Shown here piece after piece: positions 38,541 through 48,594 of a stretch of 64,000 bases of DNA; position 1 is the stretch's first letter; every line of letters begins with the position of its first letter. The translations under genes were made by a program, and so were the position numbers. The stretch comes from Streptococcus oralis Uo5 (GTDB lineage: Bacteria; Bacillota; Bacilli; Lactobacillales; Streptococcaceae): NCBI RefSeq assembly GCF_000253155.1, contig NC_015291.1, positions 1,273,001 to 1,337,000 on the forward strand, written 5' to 3'. The notes beneath the pieces were generated by a model, which saw only the letters and a program-made list of their open reading frames with translations, ran no database searches and was not told where the DNA came from.

Positions 38541-39392
38541 TTAGTTGCCTTTTTGAGATATTTTTTTCATTGTTTTTGGGAGTAGCTTGCTAATTTCTGT
38601 TGGCAAGACAAGGTAGTTTTCTTGAGCAAGTTCTTGCGCAATAGCTGAATGAAGGTGAGTTGCTGCCACCACTCTCTCATAGAGGCTGACTTGGTCAAAC
38701 TGACCTGCAAAACCTGCAATCATCCCAGCCAGAGTATCTCCCATCCCACCTGTTGCTTGATAGGGACCTCCAACCTCTAACTGATAATATTCAGACTGAC
38801 CAGCTTGCCAGATACGAGTCGCTGGACCCTTCTCGACTAAAATCGTCCCTTGAGGAAAAGCAGAAAGAGCCCTAGCAGTCGCCTCTGTATTTTGATGGTC
38901 AAGAACTATACCAGACAGTCTTTCCCATTCCTTTTGGTGGGGAGTTAGGATGAGCTGACTGGAAGGGAATGGTAACTGGCCGTTTGCTAAGATGCCCAAA
39001 GCACCACCATCTACAATCAAAATCTGCTCTTTTCTGAGACTGTCACAGACCCGTTTTACGAGTTCTTCTCCAAATGCATCCTCTCGCAAACCCGGACCTA
39101 ACAAGACAACTTCTGCCTTTTCCAACTGCTCTTTTAACAATTGCTGATCTTGAAGAGAAAATGCCATGGTCTCAGGTAGATGACTGTGCAGAGCCGGAAT
39201 ATTCTCCTTATCCGTGCCAACAGTCACCAAACCTGCCCCACTTTTGACAGCTGCAAAAGCTGACATGATGATAGCTCCCCCATATGGATAAGTTCCTCCT
39301 AGCAAGAGCAGGCGACCGTAATCTCCCTTATGGCTGTGACGAGAACGTTCAATAATGACTTTTTCTAATAAATATTGATCAATCACTTTCAT
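38541..39392 (-). CDS. nnrD: ADP-dependent NAD(P)H-hydrate dehydratase
   Basis: A 283-residue ribokinase-fold enzyme that repairs hydrated NADH and NADPH, the YjeF C-terminal domain as a stand-alone protein. HKGDYGRLLLLGGT, SGAGLVTVGT and GGMGDTLAGMIAGF (the anion hole with catalytic Asp) are all present. TATAAT at 39413-39418 gives it its own promoter. Confidence 0.92.
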   Translation of the reverse strand: MKVIDQYLLEKVIIERSRHSHKGDYGRLLLLGGTYPYGGAIIMSAFAAVKSGAGLVTVGTDKENIPALHSHLPETMAFSLQDQQLLKEQLEKAEVVLLGPGLREDAFGEELVKRVCDSLRKEQILIVDGGALGILANGQLPFPSSQLILTPHQKEWERLSGIVLDHQNTEATARALSAFPQGTILVEKGPATRIWQAGQSEYYQLEVGGPYQATGGMGDTLAGMIAGFAGQFDQVSLYERVVAATHLHSAIAQELAQENYLVLPTEISKLLPKTMKKISQKGN

Positions 39393-39424
39393 CGTTTTTT
39401 CCCTCTCACTCCATTATACTACAA

Positions 39425-39444
39425 AAGGAGGTTCAGACCTCCTT
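39425..39444. terminator. Hairpin after the Cof-type phosphatase gene
   Basis: AAGGAGGT and ACCTCCTT pair around TCAG, five bases past the phosphatase stop; the T-run on the minus side is short (TTTTG). Confidence 0.6.
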
Positions 39445-39449
39445 CTACA

Positions 39450-40223
39450 CTATTTTCCCTTAAATTCCGCAAAAGTCTGTAAGATTTTGGCTGCTACTGC
39501 TGGAGAAGGAACTCCTTTTAGCTCTAACGTTTCATCTGCATATGGAGTAAGTCCAGCAAAATTACCTATCTGGACTGAATAGAGAGATGTTTTGAACAGT
39601 TCAATATCGTTTTGGTCATTTCCAAAAGCAATGAAATTCTCTCCGCATAATTTTTCAACAGTTGTCGCCTTATGAGTATCTAAGGGGTTGACATAAAGGC
39701 ACTTTTCATGCGCATGATAGGATAGATGAGCCAGCTCCAGTCTTTCTAACTGACCAAGCAGGTCATCAAGCAAATCCTCATGGTCCCCCATATAAACGAC
39801 TACCTTAATCGGAGTACCCAAGTCCTCGAGTTTCTGATGACGAGCAACCTTTAGGGGGTCCACACTGGAGAAAAATGGAATCTTCTCCACAATCTGACCA
39901 CTATAGTCAAAGCAATCATCTGCAAAAAAAGGGAGATTGTAGGTCTGGCAATAATCCACTAGCGCCTGATAAACTCTAGCATCGAGATTCCTTTCGAAGA
40001 TAGCCTTCCCCAAATGATAGGCTACGCCACCATTCAAACCTATGACCAATCGCTGACTGAGTTCAGGGCCTAATAAACCCAAGCAATCCCGATAAGAGCG
40101 AGCCGAGGCAAACACAAGCTCATGCCCATAATCTTCAGCCTTTAAAAGAACCTGCTTAATCTCCTCATCAATGGTCATGTAGTCAAAAGATAGCGTTCCA
40201 TCCAGGTCAAATACGAATTTCAT
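39450..40223 (-). CDS. HAD superfamily Cof-type hydrolase
   Basis: A 257-residue phosphatase: motif I FVFDLDGTLSFD, motif II in VFASARSYRD and motif IV in AFGNDQNDIELF, with a C2 cap between. Substrate is probably a sugar phosphate or flavin precursor but cannot be told. It starts four bases after folD, so the two are one transcript. Confidence 0.9.
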   Translation of the reverse strand: MKFVFDLDGTLSFDYMTIDEEIKQVLLKAEDYGHELVFASARSYRDCLGLLGPELSQRLVIGLNGGVAYHLGKAIFERNLDARVYQALVDYCQTYNLPFFADDCFDYSGQIVEKIPFFSSVDPLKVARHQKLEDLGTPIKVVVYMGDHEDLLDDLLGQLERLELAHLSYHAHEKCLYVNPLDTHKATTVEKLCGENFIAFGNDQNDIELFKTSLYSVQIGNFAGLTPYADETLELKGVPSPAVAAKILQTFAEFKGK

Positions 40224-40227
40224 CTTC

Positions 40228-41085
40228 CTAGTCCTTGTTTAGTGTTCGAAGCGCTGCCTGATAGGTTTGCTCCATTAGCATGGTAATAGTCATAGGTCCA
40301 ACTCCACCAGGTACAGGTGTGATGTGACTAGCAAGTGGTGCAACCGCATCATAATCAACATCTCCACAAAGCTTGCCGTTTTCATCTCGGTTCATCCCAA
40401 CGTCAATGACAACCGCTCCTGGTTTGACAAAGTCAGCAGTCACAAACTTAGCGCGACCGATTGCAACCACCAGAATATCTGCCTTAGCAGCCACCTTGGC
40501 AAGATGATGGGTGCGTGAGTGAGTCAAAGTCACAGTCGCATTTTTAGCCAAAAGAAGCTGAGCCATCGGTTTTCCAACGATATTGGAACGACCGATGACA
40601 ACTGCATTTTTACCTTCTAGATCAATCCCATATTCATGAAACATTTCCATAATTCCTGCAGGTGTCGAAGGAATCATAACTGGATGACCAGACCAGAGGC
40701 GACCCATGTTTAGGGGATGGAAACCATCCACGTCTTTTTCGGGGTCAATAGCTAATAAAACTGCCTCTTCGTCAATATGTTTTGGTAAAGGCAACTGGAC
40801 CAAAATCCCATGCCAAGCTGGATCTTGATTGTATTTGGCAATCAAGTCTAATAATTCCGCTTGGGTAATGGTCTTTGGAACTCGCACTACTTCACTACGG
40901 AAGCCAGCAGCAAGGGCTGACCGTTCCTTATTGCGAACGTAGACTTGGCTGGCAGGATTGTCCCCCACCAAAATCACCACCAATCCTGGAACTAAACCTG
41001 TTTCTTCTTTTAGTTTGGCCGTCTTTTCAGCCAACTGTCCTTGTAACTTAGCTGCAAGAGCCTTCCCATCAATAATCTGTGCCAT
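40228..41085 (-). CDS. folD: Bifunctional methylene-THF dehydrogenase/cyclohydrolase
   Basis: A 285-residue folate one-carbon enzyme. YVRNKERSA (catalytic Lys/Tyr region), [10 protein letters not shown], the NADP site [16 protein letters not shown] and PGGVGPMTI are standard. I start at MAQIIDGK (41085), which has GAGAAGAGGT directly upstream; the seven-residue extension lacks a site. Family length is about 285. Confidence 0.95.
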   Translation of the reverse strand: MAQIIDGKALAAKLQGQLAEKTAKLKEETGLVPGLVVILVGDNPASQVYVRNKERSALAAGFRSEVVRVPKTITQAELLDLIAKYNQDPAWHGILVQLPLPKHIDEEAVLLAIDPEKDVDGFHPLNMGRLWSGHPVMIPSTPAGIMEMFHEYGIDLEGKNAVVIGRSNIVGKPMAQLLLAKNATVTLTHSRTHHLAKVAAKADILVVAIGRAKFVTADFVKPGAVVIDVGMNRDENGKLCGDVDYDAVAPLASHITPVPGGVGPMTITMLMEQTYQAALRTLNKD

Positions 41086-41186
41086 ACCTCTTCTCTTTTC
41101 TATCAAATATCCTCTATTATATCAAAAAATAACTCGCCATCCTAACACTTCTTGACTAATGGACCTTATAGTCTGAAACTATAAGA

Positions 41187-41207
41187 AAAAGCTCTTATCG
41201 AGCTTTT
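41187..41207 (-). terminator. Terminator of the TfoX-like gene
   Basis: AAAAGCTC and GAGCTTTT pair around TTATC, with T-rich sequence on the minus side. A second inverted repeat CTTATAG/CTATAAG lies just beyond at 41165-41185. Confidence 0.75.
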
Positions 41208-41233
41208 ATGCCTATTTATACTAGGTAAATTTG

Positions 41234-41554
41234 TTATGCTTTCTTTTTAACTTTTGGAGCTGGTAAGACTTCATACATATCCTTGATTAATCTCACTAGA
41301 AATGACTTATCTTCAGTGTCTTCTATCAAAATCATCTCTTTTGCTCCTTCATAAGGACGTTCAAACCTAGTCTGTCCCAGTTGATCCATGACCACCTTCA
41401 CAGGCTTCAGTAACAGACGATTATCATAGATTCCTCCAATAATCTTTCCACGATAATAAAGGATATACTCTCCCATCATTGGACGATAACTCATCTCCTC
41501 TAGCTCTGATAGCTGTTCGAGAATAAAATCTAAATATTCTTTACTGGAAGCCAT
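41234..41554 (-). CDS. TfoX N-terminal domain-like protein
   Basis: A 106-residue protein with the TfoX_N fold marks: SYRPMMGEYILYYRGKIIGGIYDNRLLLK, ending in a basic KVKKK tail. Full-length TfoX/Sxy regulates competence in Gram-negative bacteria, but the stand-alone domain in Firmicutes has no known role. It lies 33 bases downstream of an amino acid ABC transporter operon on the same strand. Confidence 0.8.
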   Translation of the reverse strand: MASSKEYLDFILEQLSELEEMSYRPMMGEYILYYRGKIIGGIYDNRLLLKPVKVVMDQLGQTRFERPYEGAKEMILIEDTEDKSFLVRLIKDMYEVLPAPKVKKKA

Positions 41555-41587
41555 GATGCCTACTCCATTTCTTCTAAAAATGAGGTA

Positions 41588-42322
41588 TTACAAAACCTTA
41601 CTTAAAAATTCCTTGGTCCGTTGTTCTTTTGTTTGATCGAAAATCTCTTCTGGAGTTCCATCTTCGACAACAACTCCATCCGCCATAAAGATAACACGGT
41701 CTGCTACCTCACGCGCAAAGCCCATTTCATGCGTCACAATCACCATAGTCATCCCTGATTTAGCGAGGTCTTGCATAACAGCTAGAACTTCTCCAACCAT
41801 CTCAGGGTCTAAGGCTGAAGTCGGCTCATCAAAGAGCAAAACATCTGGTTCCATAGCAAGTCCACGTGCAATAGCAATCCGTTGTTGCTGTCCACCTGAC
41901 AAACTCTGAGGATAGGCCGTTGCCTTATCTGGTAAGCCAACTTTTTCTAACAGTTCCTGTGCTCTTTTCTCCGCAACTTCCTTGCTTTCACCTTTGGTTT
42001 TAATTGGTGACAAAGTGATATTTTCCATCACTGTCATATTGGGAAAGAGGTTGAATTGTTGAAATACCATGCCCATCTTTTCACGCATAGCAAAAAGGTC
42101 ATTTTTCTTGTCAGTGATATCAACTCCTTCAAAGATAACCTTACCTTTACTTGCTTCTTCAAGGAGATTCATCGAACGAAGGAGAGTTGACTTCCCGCTC
42201 CCTGACGGTCCGATAATGACCACAACTTCTCCTCGTTTAATTTCAAGGTTGATTCCCTTTAAAACTTCATTTTTCCCAAAAGACTTATGTAGTTCTTCAA
42301 TTTTAATCAAGGTTTCTGTCAT
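41588..42322 (-). CDS. Amino acid ABC transporter, ATP-binding protein
   Basis: A 244-residue GlnQ-family ATPase: Walker [10 protein letters not shown], signature LSGGQQQR, Walker [14 protein letters not shown]. Its ATG shares its last base with the permease stop, so they are coupled. No binding protein gene is adjacent; in this family it may be encoded elsewhere. The substrate is not known. Confidence 0.9.
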   Translation of the reverse strand: MTETLIKIEELHKSFGKNEVLKGINLEIKRGEVVVIIGPSGSGKSTLLRSMNLLEEASKGKVIFEGVDITDKKNDLFAMREKMGMVFQQFNLFPNMTVMENITLSPIKTKGESKEVAEKRAQELLEKVGLPDKATAYPQSLSGGQQQRIAIARGLAMEPDVLLFDEPTSALDPEMVGEVLAVMQDLAKSGMTMVIVTHEMGFAREVADRVIFMADGVVVEDGTPEEIFDQTKEQRTKEFLSKVL

Positions 42323-43011
42323 TATTTCTTGTCTCCTTGTCCAATATGTTTTTCAAATGCTTTCAACGCCACTGTCAAAACAGAGGTCATAATCAAATAG
42401 TAAAAGGCTGCAAATAAAAGGGGAGTCAACGGTAAATAAGTTGTTGTTGCCACAGTCGTTGCACCATTCCACAACTCCATCACCCCAATCGCAGACAAGA
42501 GGGAACTATCCTTAATAATGGTGATAAATTCATTTCCCAGCGCTGGAAGAATATTCTTGATAGCTTGTGGCAAAATGACATAACGCATGGCATTTTTCGG
42601 ACGAATTCCAAGAGAGTATGCGGCCTCTAACTGCCCTTTAGGAACCGCATTGATCCCCGCACGAACAGTTTCTGAAACGTAAGCTCCACTATTCATAGAA
42701 ATAATCAGAATACCAGGAATCAAACGAGAAAGATCAACTCCTAAAATTCCCACTTGGATAGTCGGAGCATTGATATGCATAAGAGCAAAGGCAATCATAA
42801 TCTGAACCATCATCGGAGTTCCACGGAAGATCCAAACATACACATTTGCAAACCAAACGAGCGGTTTAAAGCGTGAACGTTGGGCGAAGGCCAGTAACAC
42901 ACCTATAATAGTCCCTAAGCAGACGACAAGGATGGAAATCAATACGGTAATCAGAGCACCATAGTTAAAATACGGTAAATACTTTGGTAAAAAAGAGAAA
43001 TTCATATTCAA
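42322..43011 (-). CDS. Amino acid ABC transporter, permease
   Basis: A 229-residue GlnP/HisM permease with five hydrophobic spans and the EAA loop [21 protein letters not shown]. There is no fused substrate-binding domain. The pair is separate from the first transporter (1070-2613) and not closely similar, so the window holds two distinct amino acid importers. Confidence 0.9.
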   Translation of the reverse strand: MNMNFSFLPKYLPYFNYGALITVLISILVVCLGTIIGVLLAFAQRSRFKPLVWFANVYVWIFRGTPMMVQIMIAFALMHINAPTIQVGILGVDLSRLIPGILIISMNSGAYVSETVRAGINAVPKGQLEAAYSLGIRPKNAMRYVILPQAIKNILPALGNEFITIIKDSSLLSAIGVMELWNGATTVATTTYLPLTPLLFAAFYYLIMTSVLTVALKAFEKHIGQGDKK

Positions 43012-43196
43012 TCAACTTTCTATGCATTGGATTGTATTATTATAACATGAATTGAATTAAAATGCAATCCTTTTTCCCTAATTTTAACAATTAACTTGTT
43101 AGAACAGAGAAATAGAGAGAAATCACAGTTTTTTTCTAGTCAACTACCTCTTGTTTATGGTAAAATAGAAACGATAAGAAATGGAGGAGAATCAAA

Positions 43197-43427
43197 ATGG
43201 AATCACATTTGGTTAGAATCATTAACCGCCTAGAAGCAATGACAAAAGATGGTGGAAATCTAAAACGTAATTTTGAACGTGAAGGTGTTGTTGTCGCAGA
43301 AGTTGCATACAGCCACGACGAAGAAAACGGATCACTCTTCACCCTTCGCGATGTAGAGGCTCGTGAAACTTATACTTTTGATAGCATTGATTTGATTGCA
43401 ATGGAGATCTACGAACTCCTTTACTAA
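43197..43427 (+). CDS. DUF1797 (YkuJ) family protein
   Basis: A 76-residue soluble protein: HLVRIINRLEAM at the start, FEREGVVVAEV and ETYTFDSIDLIAMEIYELL at the end are the family marks (B. subtilis YkuJ, structure known, function not). Preceded by GGAGGA and its own upstream region; an imperfect hairpin at 43463-43496 with a T-run follows. Confidence 0.9.
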   Translation: MESHLVRIINRLEAMTKDGGNLKRNFEREGVVVAEVAYSHDEENGSLFTLRDVEARETYTFDSIDLIAMEIYELLY

Positions 43428-43564
43428 TATAAAAACAACGGGCAGTAAGGCCCGATGAATGAGAATCCTTTTTGTCACCACAAATGGGATTTTTTCTTAC
43501 CTTCAAGTCGCTTAATTCTCTATAAATCCTTCTTTTAAAAACGACCACTTCCCAATCTTTTTAC

Positions 43565-43622
43565 TTGCTTTACACCTTAATCATGCTATAATGAGAGTAT
43601 AAAACTTTGACTATTTTTGACC
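43565..43622 (+). promoter_or_regulatory. clpE promoter with CtsR box
   Basis: TTGCTT and TATAAT (extended by TGC; 43587-43592) form the promoter. TTTGACTATTTTTGACC at 43606-43622 is the CtsR heptad repeat (GGTCAAA-N3-AGTCAAA on the other strand), so heat-shock control by CtsR is expected. Confidence 0.85.
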
Positions 43623-43664
43623 TTTTTTCTTAGGCCAAGAATATGAATGAAATGAGGTAGATGT

Positions 43665-45923
43665 ATGCTCTGTCAAAACTGTAAAATTAACGACTCAACA
43701 ATTCATCTGTATACCAATATCAATGGACAGCAAAAGCAAATTGATCTCTGTCAAAATTGCTATAAAATTATCAAAACAGATCCAAATAATACCCTTTTTA
43801 AAGGAATGACTGACTTAAATAATCATGACTTTGATCCCTTCGGCGACTTTTTCAATGATTTGAACAATTTCAAACCTTCTTCTAATAACGTCCCTCCAAC
43901 TCAATCTGGTGGGGGATACGGAGGAAACGGTGGTTATGGGCCTCAAAACCGCGGCTCACTTCAAACACCTCCCAGCCAAGAAAGAGGACTCTTAGAGGAA
44001 TATGGTATCAATATTACTGAGATTGCTCGTCGGGGAGATATTGACCCTGTTATCGGTCGAGATGAGGAGATTATCCGCGTTATCGAAATCCTCAACCGTC
44101 GAACCAAAAACAATCCTGTCCTTATCGGTGAACCAGGTGTTGGTAAAACAGCCGTTGTTGAAGGTCTGGCTCAAAAAATCGTTGATGGTGATGTTCCCCA
44201 TAAACTCCAAGGCAAGCAAGTCATCCGTTTGGATGTGGTCAGCCTAGTTCAAGGAACAGGTATCCGAGGCCAATTTGAAGAGCGTATGCAAAAGCTCATG
44301 GAAGAGATACGCAAACGTGAGGATATCATTCTCTTTATCGATGAAATCCATGAAATTGTCGGTGCAGGATCTGCTGGTGATGGCAATATGGATGCAGGTA
44401 ATATCCTCAAACCTGCCCTTGCCCGTGGTGAACTGCAATTGGTCGGTGCCACTACTCTCAATGAATACCGTATCATTGAAAAAGATGCTGCCCTCGAACG
44501 CCGTATGCAGCCTGTCAAGGTAGATGAACCAACTGTCGAAGAAACCATTACCATCCTCAAAGGGGTTCAAAAAAAATACGAAGACTACCATCACGTCAAG
44601 TACACAGACGCTGCTATCAAAGCTGCTGCAAATCTTTCCAATCGCTATATCCAAGACCGCTTCTTGCCAGACAAGGCTATTGACCTGTTAGATGAAGCTG
44701 GTTCTAAGATGAACCTGACACTGAACTTTGTTGATCCTAAAGTGATTGATCAGCGTTTAATTGAAGCTGAGAATCTCAAGGCTCAAGCTACTCGAGAGGA
44801 AGACTTTGAAAAGGCTGCCTATTTCCGCGATCAGATTGCCAAGTACAAGGAAATGCAGAAAAACAAGGTGACTGACCAGGATACTCCTATCATTAGCGAG
44901 AAAACCATTGAGCATATCATTGAGCAGAAAACCAATATCCCTGTTGGAGAACTCAAAGAAAAAGAACAGTCTCAGCTTATCCATCTAGCAGACGACCTCA
45001 AAGCTCATGTCATTGGTCAAGATGAAGCTGTGGATAAGATTGCCAAGGCTATCCGTCGTAATCGTGTTGGACTTGGAACTCCTAACCGGCCAATCGGAAG
45101 CTTCCTCTTTGTCGGACCAACTGGTGTCGGTAAAACAGAACTTTCCAAACAACTAGCCATTGAGCTCTTTGGCTCTGCTGACAGCATGATTCGCTTTGAT
45201 ATGAGTGAATACATGGAAAAACACAGTGTGGCTAAATTAGTCGGTGCCCCTCCAGGTTATGTTGGCTACGATGAAGCGGGTCAGTTAACGGAAAAAGTTC
45301 GTCGCAATCCTTACTCACTCATCCTTCTCGATGAAGTTGAAAAAGCCCATCCAGATGTGATGCACATGTTCCTTCAAGTCTTGGACGATGGTCGTTTGAC
45401 AGATGGGCAAGGACGAACAGTTAGCTTTAAGGATGCTATCATTATCATGACCTCAAATGCGGGTACTGGTAAGGCCGAAGCCAGCGTTGGTTTTGGGGCA
45501 GCTCGTGAAGGTCGAACCAACTCTGTTCTCGGTGAACTCGGCAACTTCTTTAGTCCAGAGTTTATGAACCGTTTTGATGGCATCATCGAATTTAAACCTC
45601 TCAGCAAGGACAATCTTCTCCAAATCGTCGAACTCATGCTAGCGGATGTCAACAAACGCCTCTCTAGCAACAATATCCACCTCGATGTGACAGACAAGGT
45701 CAAGGAAAAGTTGGTTGACCTAGGTTATGATCCAAAAATGGGGGCGCGCCCACTCCGCCGCACCATTCAAGACTATATCGAGGATGCCATCACTGACTTC
45801 TACCTTGAAAATCCAAGTGAGAAAACCCTCAAGGCAGTTATGACAAGCAATGGCAATATTCAAATCAAATCTGCCAAAAAAACTGAGAAAACAGAAGAGA
45901 TTGCTTCTGAAATAGAAGAATAA
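43665..45923 (+). CDS. clpE: ATP-dependent Clp protease ATPase subunit ClpE
   Basis: A 752-residue Hsp100 unfoldase that feeds ClpP. The N-terminal zinc finger has Cys3, Cys6, Cys29 and Cys32, the mark of ClpE. A Gly/Asn-rich linker follows, then AAA module 1 ([16 protein letters not shown]), a UVR-like helix pair ([19 protein letters not shown]) and AAA module 2 ([22 protein letters not shown]). CtsR box upstream, strong terminator downstream, so a single heat-regulated gene. Confidence 0.96.
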   Translation: MLCQNCKINDSTIHLYTNINGQQKQIDLCQNCYKIIKTDPNNTLFKGMTDLNNHDFDPFGDFFNDLNNFKPSSNNVPPTQSGGGYGGNGGYGPQNRGSLQTPPSQERGLLEEYGINITEIARRGDIDPVIGRDEEIIRVIEILNRRTKNNPVLIGEPGVGKTAVVEGLAQKIVDGDVPHKLQGKQVIRLDVVSLVQGTGIRGQFEERMQKLMEEIRKREDIILFIDEIHEIVGAGSAGDGNMDAGNILKPALARGELQLVGATTLNEYRIIEKDAALERRMQPVKVDEPTVEETITILKGVQKKYEDYHHVKYTDAAIKAAANLSNRYIQDRFLPDKAIDLLDEAGSKMNLTLNFVDPKVIDQRLIEAENLKAQATREEDFEKAAYFRDQIAKYKEMQKNKVTDQDTPIISEKTIEHIIEQKTNIPVGELKEKEQSQLIHLADDLKAHVIGQDEAVDKIAKAIRRNRVGLGTPNRPIGSFLFVGPTGVGKTELSKQLAIELFGSADSMIRFDMSEYMEKHSVAKLVGAPPGYVGYDEAGQLTEKVRRNPYSLILLDEVEKAHPDVMHMFLQVLDDGRLTDGQGRTVSFKDAIIIMTSNAGTGKAEASVGFGAAREGRTNSVLGELGNFFSPEFMNRFDGIIEFKPLSKDNLLQIVELMLADVNKRLSSNNIHLDVTDKVKEKLVDLGYDPKMGARPLRRTIQDYIEDAITDFYLENPSEKTLKAVMTSNGNIQIKSAKKTEKTEEIASEIEE

Positions 45924-45932
45924 ATCTCATAA

Positions 45933-45963
45933 AAAGAACAGGAAACAAGATTTCCTGTTCTTT
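45933..45963. terminator. Bidirectional terminator between clpE and the GyrI-like gene
   Basis: AAAGAACAGGAAA and TTTCCTGTTCTTT pair around five bases, with A- and T-runs on the sides. Confidence 0.9.
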
Positions 45964-45965
45964 TT

Positions 45966-46580
45966 TTAATTCTCTTCTTGAACTTGATAGCGAAGAATTG
46001 TTTTCAATTTGCTTGGCTCCGTTCGATGAAGGTTATTGAGATAAATTTCCCGGTGGACTTCCGAAGTTCTTTTGAGTTTATGAAGTTGACAAAAATGCTC
46101 CATCTCTGCAAAAGTCTCATTTTCAGTATCAAAAGGTCCTACATGAAGCATAGCAAGACTTTGGCCTTCTTCTATCATTTCAAAACGAATAGCTTCATAA
46201 AGAAGATTTGGCTTCTTGATTTTGACCTCTTCCAAAGCTTTTTCAAATAGTTCTCTCGTAATAAAATCGGGTTGCCCAATCATAATGCTATAAGAAAGCT
46301 CACTTTTTACCAGTTCTCCCTCCTTCTCCTTTTTCCATACACCTTCTAAAGGAAAGACAGTAAAATCAATGTAAACCTCATCCAGAGGAGCTTTTTTATA
46401 CTTCATCTTTATCGCATAGGCCAAGGCATATAAGGCCCCTACGCGTTCTGAAAAATCTTCTTGATTTGGATCACCTTTACCATCAATCACGATATAGGAT
46501 TGACCTGGTACCTGCAGGATGCTGGGCCTAGCTTTCACTTGATAAAGATTTTTTGCTTCTTTTCTCCATTCGTACTTCAT
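45966..46580 (-). CDS. GyrI-like small-molecule-binding domain protein
   Basis: A 204-residue protein of the GyrI-like/SRPBCC-adjacent family (SYIVIDGKGDPN near residue 30, MLHVGPFDTE near 145, typical of the domain that binds drugs or effectors in BmrR-type regulators). It has no DNA-binding part. The ATG at 46580 has AAAGGAG upstream; the longer frame does not. It lies just after a WYL regulator, which may control it or share its signal. Confidence 0.78.
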   Translation of the reverse strand: MKYEWRKEAKNLYQVKARPSILQVPGQSYIVIDGKGDPNQEDFSERVGALYALAYAIKMKYKKAPLDEVYIDFTVFPLEGVWKKEKEGELVKSELSYSIMIGQPDFITRELFEKALEEVKIKKPNLLYEAIRFEMIEEGQSLAMLHVGPFDTENETFAEMEHFCQLHKLKRTSEVHREIYLNNLHRTEPSKLKTILRYQVQEEN

Positions 46581-46634
46581 TTGGTTCTTCTCCTTTCTAT
46601 CTCTAGTATAGCACCAAATCCCTGACATCTTTTG

Positions 46635-47537
46635 TCAAGGTTTGTAAAGATTTTGGATTTTTTCTACTCTAGAAAGCAATTCCTTCTTCAGATGATTGGG
46701 GGCGAGTATTTCTACCCCATCTAGATAAGACAGGAGGTAAGTATACAGACTTTCATGCTCTGGTAGGACTGTCTTGACATAATAACACCCATCTTTCCCC
46801 AAGCTAATCTCATCTTCTGAAAAATCTTCATAAACCCGGAAAGCAAGCTTGGGACTAAACTTCAAGGAAACTTCGATTTGATGTACCACTTGATCTGAAC
46901 CATCAACCCAATCCTCCACATTTTTCTGCTTCACAGTTTCAGTTGTTAGGTGATAATTCCTAATTCTAGACAATTTGAAAAAACGCCACTCTTCTTTCAA
47001 ACAACAGTAGGCATGAAGGTACCAATCTCTCTTTTTAAATACGAGTCTAAAGGGCTCGACTGTACGAATCGTTTTCTGACCACACCCACCTAGATAAGTA
47101 ATCACCAGTTGCCTTTTCTCTAGAATAGCATGTTTAATATTATCAAATAATTCTTTTTGACCTTCTCGCTTCCTCCAGTCAGTCAAGTCTACTTCTATCC
47201 AAGGGCTGGTAGAAACTTGAAAAATAGATTCCAACTTTTCAAGTAACATATCTTGCCTGTCATTTGTCAGGGCTTGAATTCCTTGCAAAGCTGATAGAAG
47301 TTCTAATTTTTCATCCTCCGACACGAGAGTACGATCCAGAACAAAGTCCTTCATTAAAAAGATTCCGCCCGTCTTTCCAGGTACTGAATATAGAGGGATT
47401 CCCGCCATACTCAACCGCTCAATATCGCGATAAATCGTTCGTACAGATACTTCAAATAATCGAGCTAATTCAGGAGCCGTTGTACTGCCTTTTTCTAAAA
47501 GTAGATATAGGATACGAAATAGTCTTGATTCTGCCAT
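46635..47537 (-). CDS. WYL domain transcription regulator (YafY type)
   Basis: A 300-residue regulator with an N-terminal winged helix (TTAPELARLFEVSVRTIYRDIERL) and a WYL domain from about residue 135 (PFRLVFKKRDWYLHAYC). WYL proteins sense small ligands or nucleic acids. It is divergent from the Nudix gene and upstream of the GyrI-like gene, so it may regulate both. Confidence 0.9.
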   Translation of the reverse strand: MAESRLFRILYLLLEKGSTTAPELARLFEVSVRTIYRDIERLSMAGIPLYSVPGKTGGIFLMKDFVLDRTLVSEDEKLELLSALQGIQALTNDRQDMLLEKLESIFQVSTSPWIEVDLTDWRKREGQKELFDNIKHAILEKRQLVITYLGGCGQKTIRTVEPFRLVFKKRDWYLHAYCCLKEEWRFFKLSRIRNYHLTTETVKQKNVEDWVDGSDQVVHQIEVSLKFSPKLAFRVYEDFSEDEISLGKDGCYYVKTVLPEHESLYTYLLSYLDGVEILAPNHLKKELLSRVEKIQNLYKP

Positions 47538-47650
47538 ATAATCACCTCTCTTTTATTATACCAGTTATAGTGCTAGGGTTGGAAAGTTTAACTAGACAAG
47601 GATTGATCAAGACAAAGTAGCTTTTTCTGCATCAGTTCGTTGGTTTATTC

Positions 47651-47679
47651 TTGACAGCTTGCCCCTCGTCCATTATGAT
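47651..47679 (+). promoter_or_regulatory. Promoter of the Nudix gene
   Basis: TTGACA and TATGAT are 17 bases apart, a near-consensus promoter 34 bases before the chosen start. Confidence 0.75.
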
Positions 47680-47713
47680 AATAATAAAGATACTAGAGAA
47701 TGAGGAAAATGCA

Positions 47714-48166
47714 ATGGCAAACCCAACTTATGGTGATAAAAAAGAGAATGTGACCTACCAGCCCCGCTATGGTGTGTACGCAATTATTCCGGATGCGGAG
47801 AAAAAACAAATTGTCCTAGTTCAAGCCCCCAATGGTGCTTGGTTCTTGCCAGGTGGAGAGATTGAAGCAGGCGAAGATCATCAAGAAGCACTGAAGAGAG
47901 AACTAATCGAAGAACTTGGCTTTACAGCTGAGATTGGAACCTATTATGGTCAAGCTGATGAGTATTTCTACTCTCGCCACCGTGATACCTACTACTACAA
48001 TCCAGCTTATCTCTATGAAGCTATTTCTTTCCAAGAAGTACAAAAACCATTGGAAGATTTTAATCATATTGCTTGGTTTCCTATTGATGAAGCAATTGAA
48101 AAACTCAAACGTGGTAGCCATAAATGGGGAATTGAAGCTTGGAAAATCCAGCATGGAATTGGCTAA
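47714..48166 (+). CDS. Nudix hydrolase
   Basis: A 150-residue pyrophosphohydrolase with the Nudix box GGEIEAGEDHQEALKRELIEEL (GX5EX7REUXEEXGU pattern) near residues 55-78. The start ATG at 47714 sits behind TGAGG and within the transcript of the TTGACA promoter. Substrate not inferable. Diverges from the WYL regulator gene. Confidence 0.92.
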   Translation: MANPTYGDKKENVTYQPRYGVYAIIPDAEKKQIVLVQAPNGAWFLPGGEIEAGEDHQEALKRELIEELGFTAEIGTYYGQADEYFYSRHRDTYYYNPAYLYEAISFQEVQKPLEDFNHIAWFPIDEAIEKLKRGSHKWGIEAWKIQHGIG

Positions 48167-48224
48167 AATACACGATTTTATCCAAAAAGTGCTATAATAG
48201 AGTTAGAAAATCGGAGGAACTGTT

Positions 48225-48524
48225 ATGAAGCTTATCAATACGACAAACTCACACTCGCAACTTGTTAAAAGCCAATTAGAAAGCACAGACGCAACTCTTG
48301 TCGAGGTCTATTCTGCTGGAAACACAGATGTAGTTTTCACACAAGCCCCGCTTCACTATGAAATCCTCATTTCCAACAAACACCGTGCTATTCGTGAACC
48401 TGAAATCGAAACCATCCAAGACTTCTTCTTGAAACGTAAAATCGACAAAGGAAGCATTGATGAAGCCAATATCAAGACGCTTTATTCAGATAAATTGATT
48501 GAGATTTCAATCCCTGTAAAATAA
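48225..48524 (+). CDS. DUF1827 family protein
   Basis: A 99-residue protein of the DUF1827 family of lactic acid bacteria (MKLINTTNSHSQLVKSQL at the start). No function known. Own ribosome site CGGAGGA before the ATG; about 60 bases after the Nudix gene with a TATAAT-like box at about 48192-48197. Confidence 0.85.
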   Translation: MKLINTTNSHSQLVKSQLESTDATLVEVYSAGNTDVVFTQAPLHYEILISNKHRAIREPEIETIQDFFLKRKIDKGSIDEANIKTLYSDKLIEISIPVK

Positions 48525-48552
48525 GAAAACCAGCCAAAAGCTGGTTTTCTTT
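48524..48552 (+). terminator. Terminator of the DUF1827 gene
   Basis: AGAAAACCAG and CTGGTTTTCT pair around a short loop, followed by TTTT. Confidence 0.85.
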
Positions 48553-48557
48553 TGCAA

Positions 48558-48590
48558 AAAAGATTGGTAGTGCACAGCTACCAATCTTTT
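48558..48590 (-). terminator. Terminator of metK
   Basis: AAAAGATTGGTAG and CTACCAATCTTTT pair around TGCACAG, with T-rich sequence on the minus side; four bases past the metK stop. Confidence 0.88.
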
Positions 48591-48594
48591 AGTT

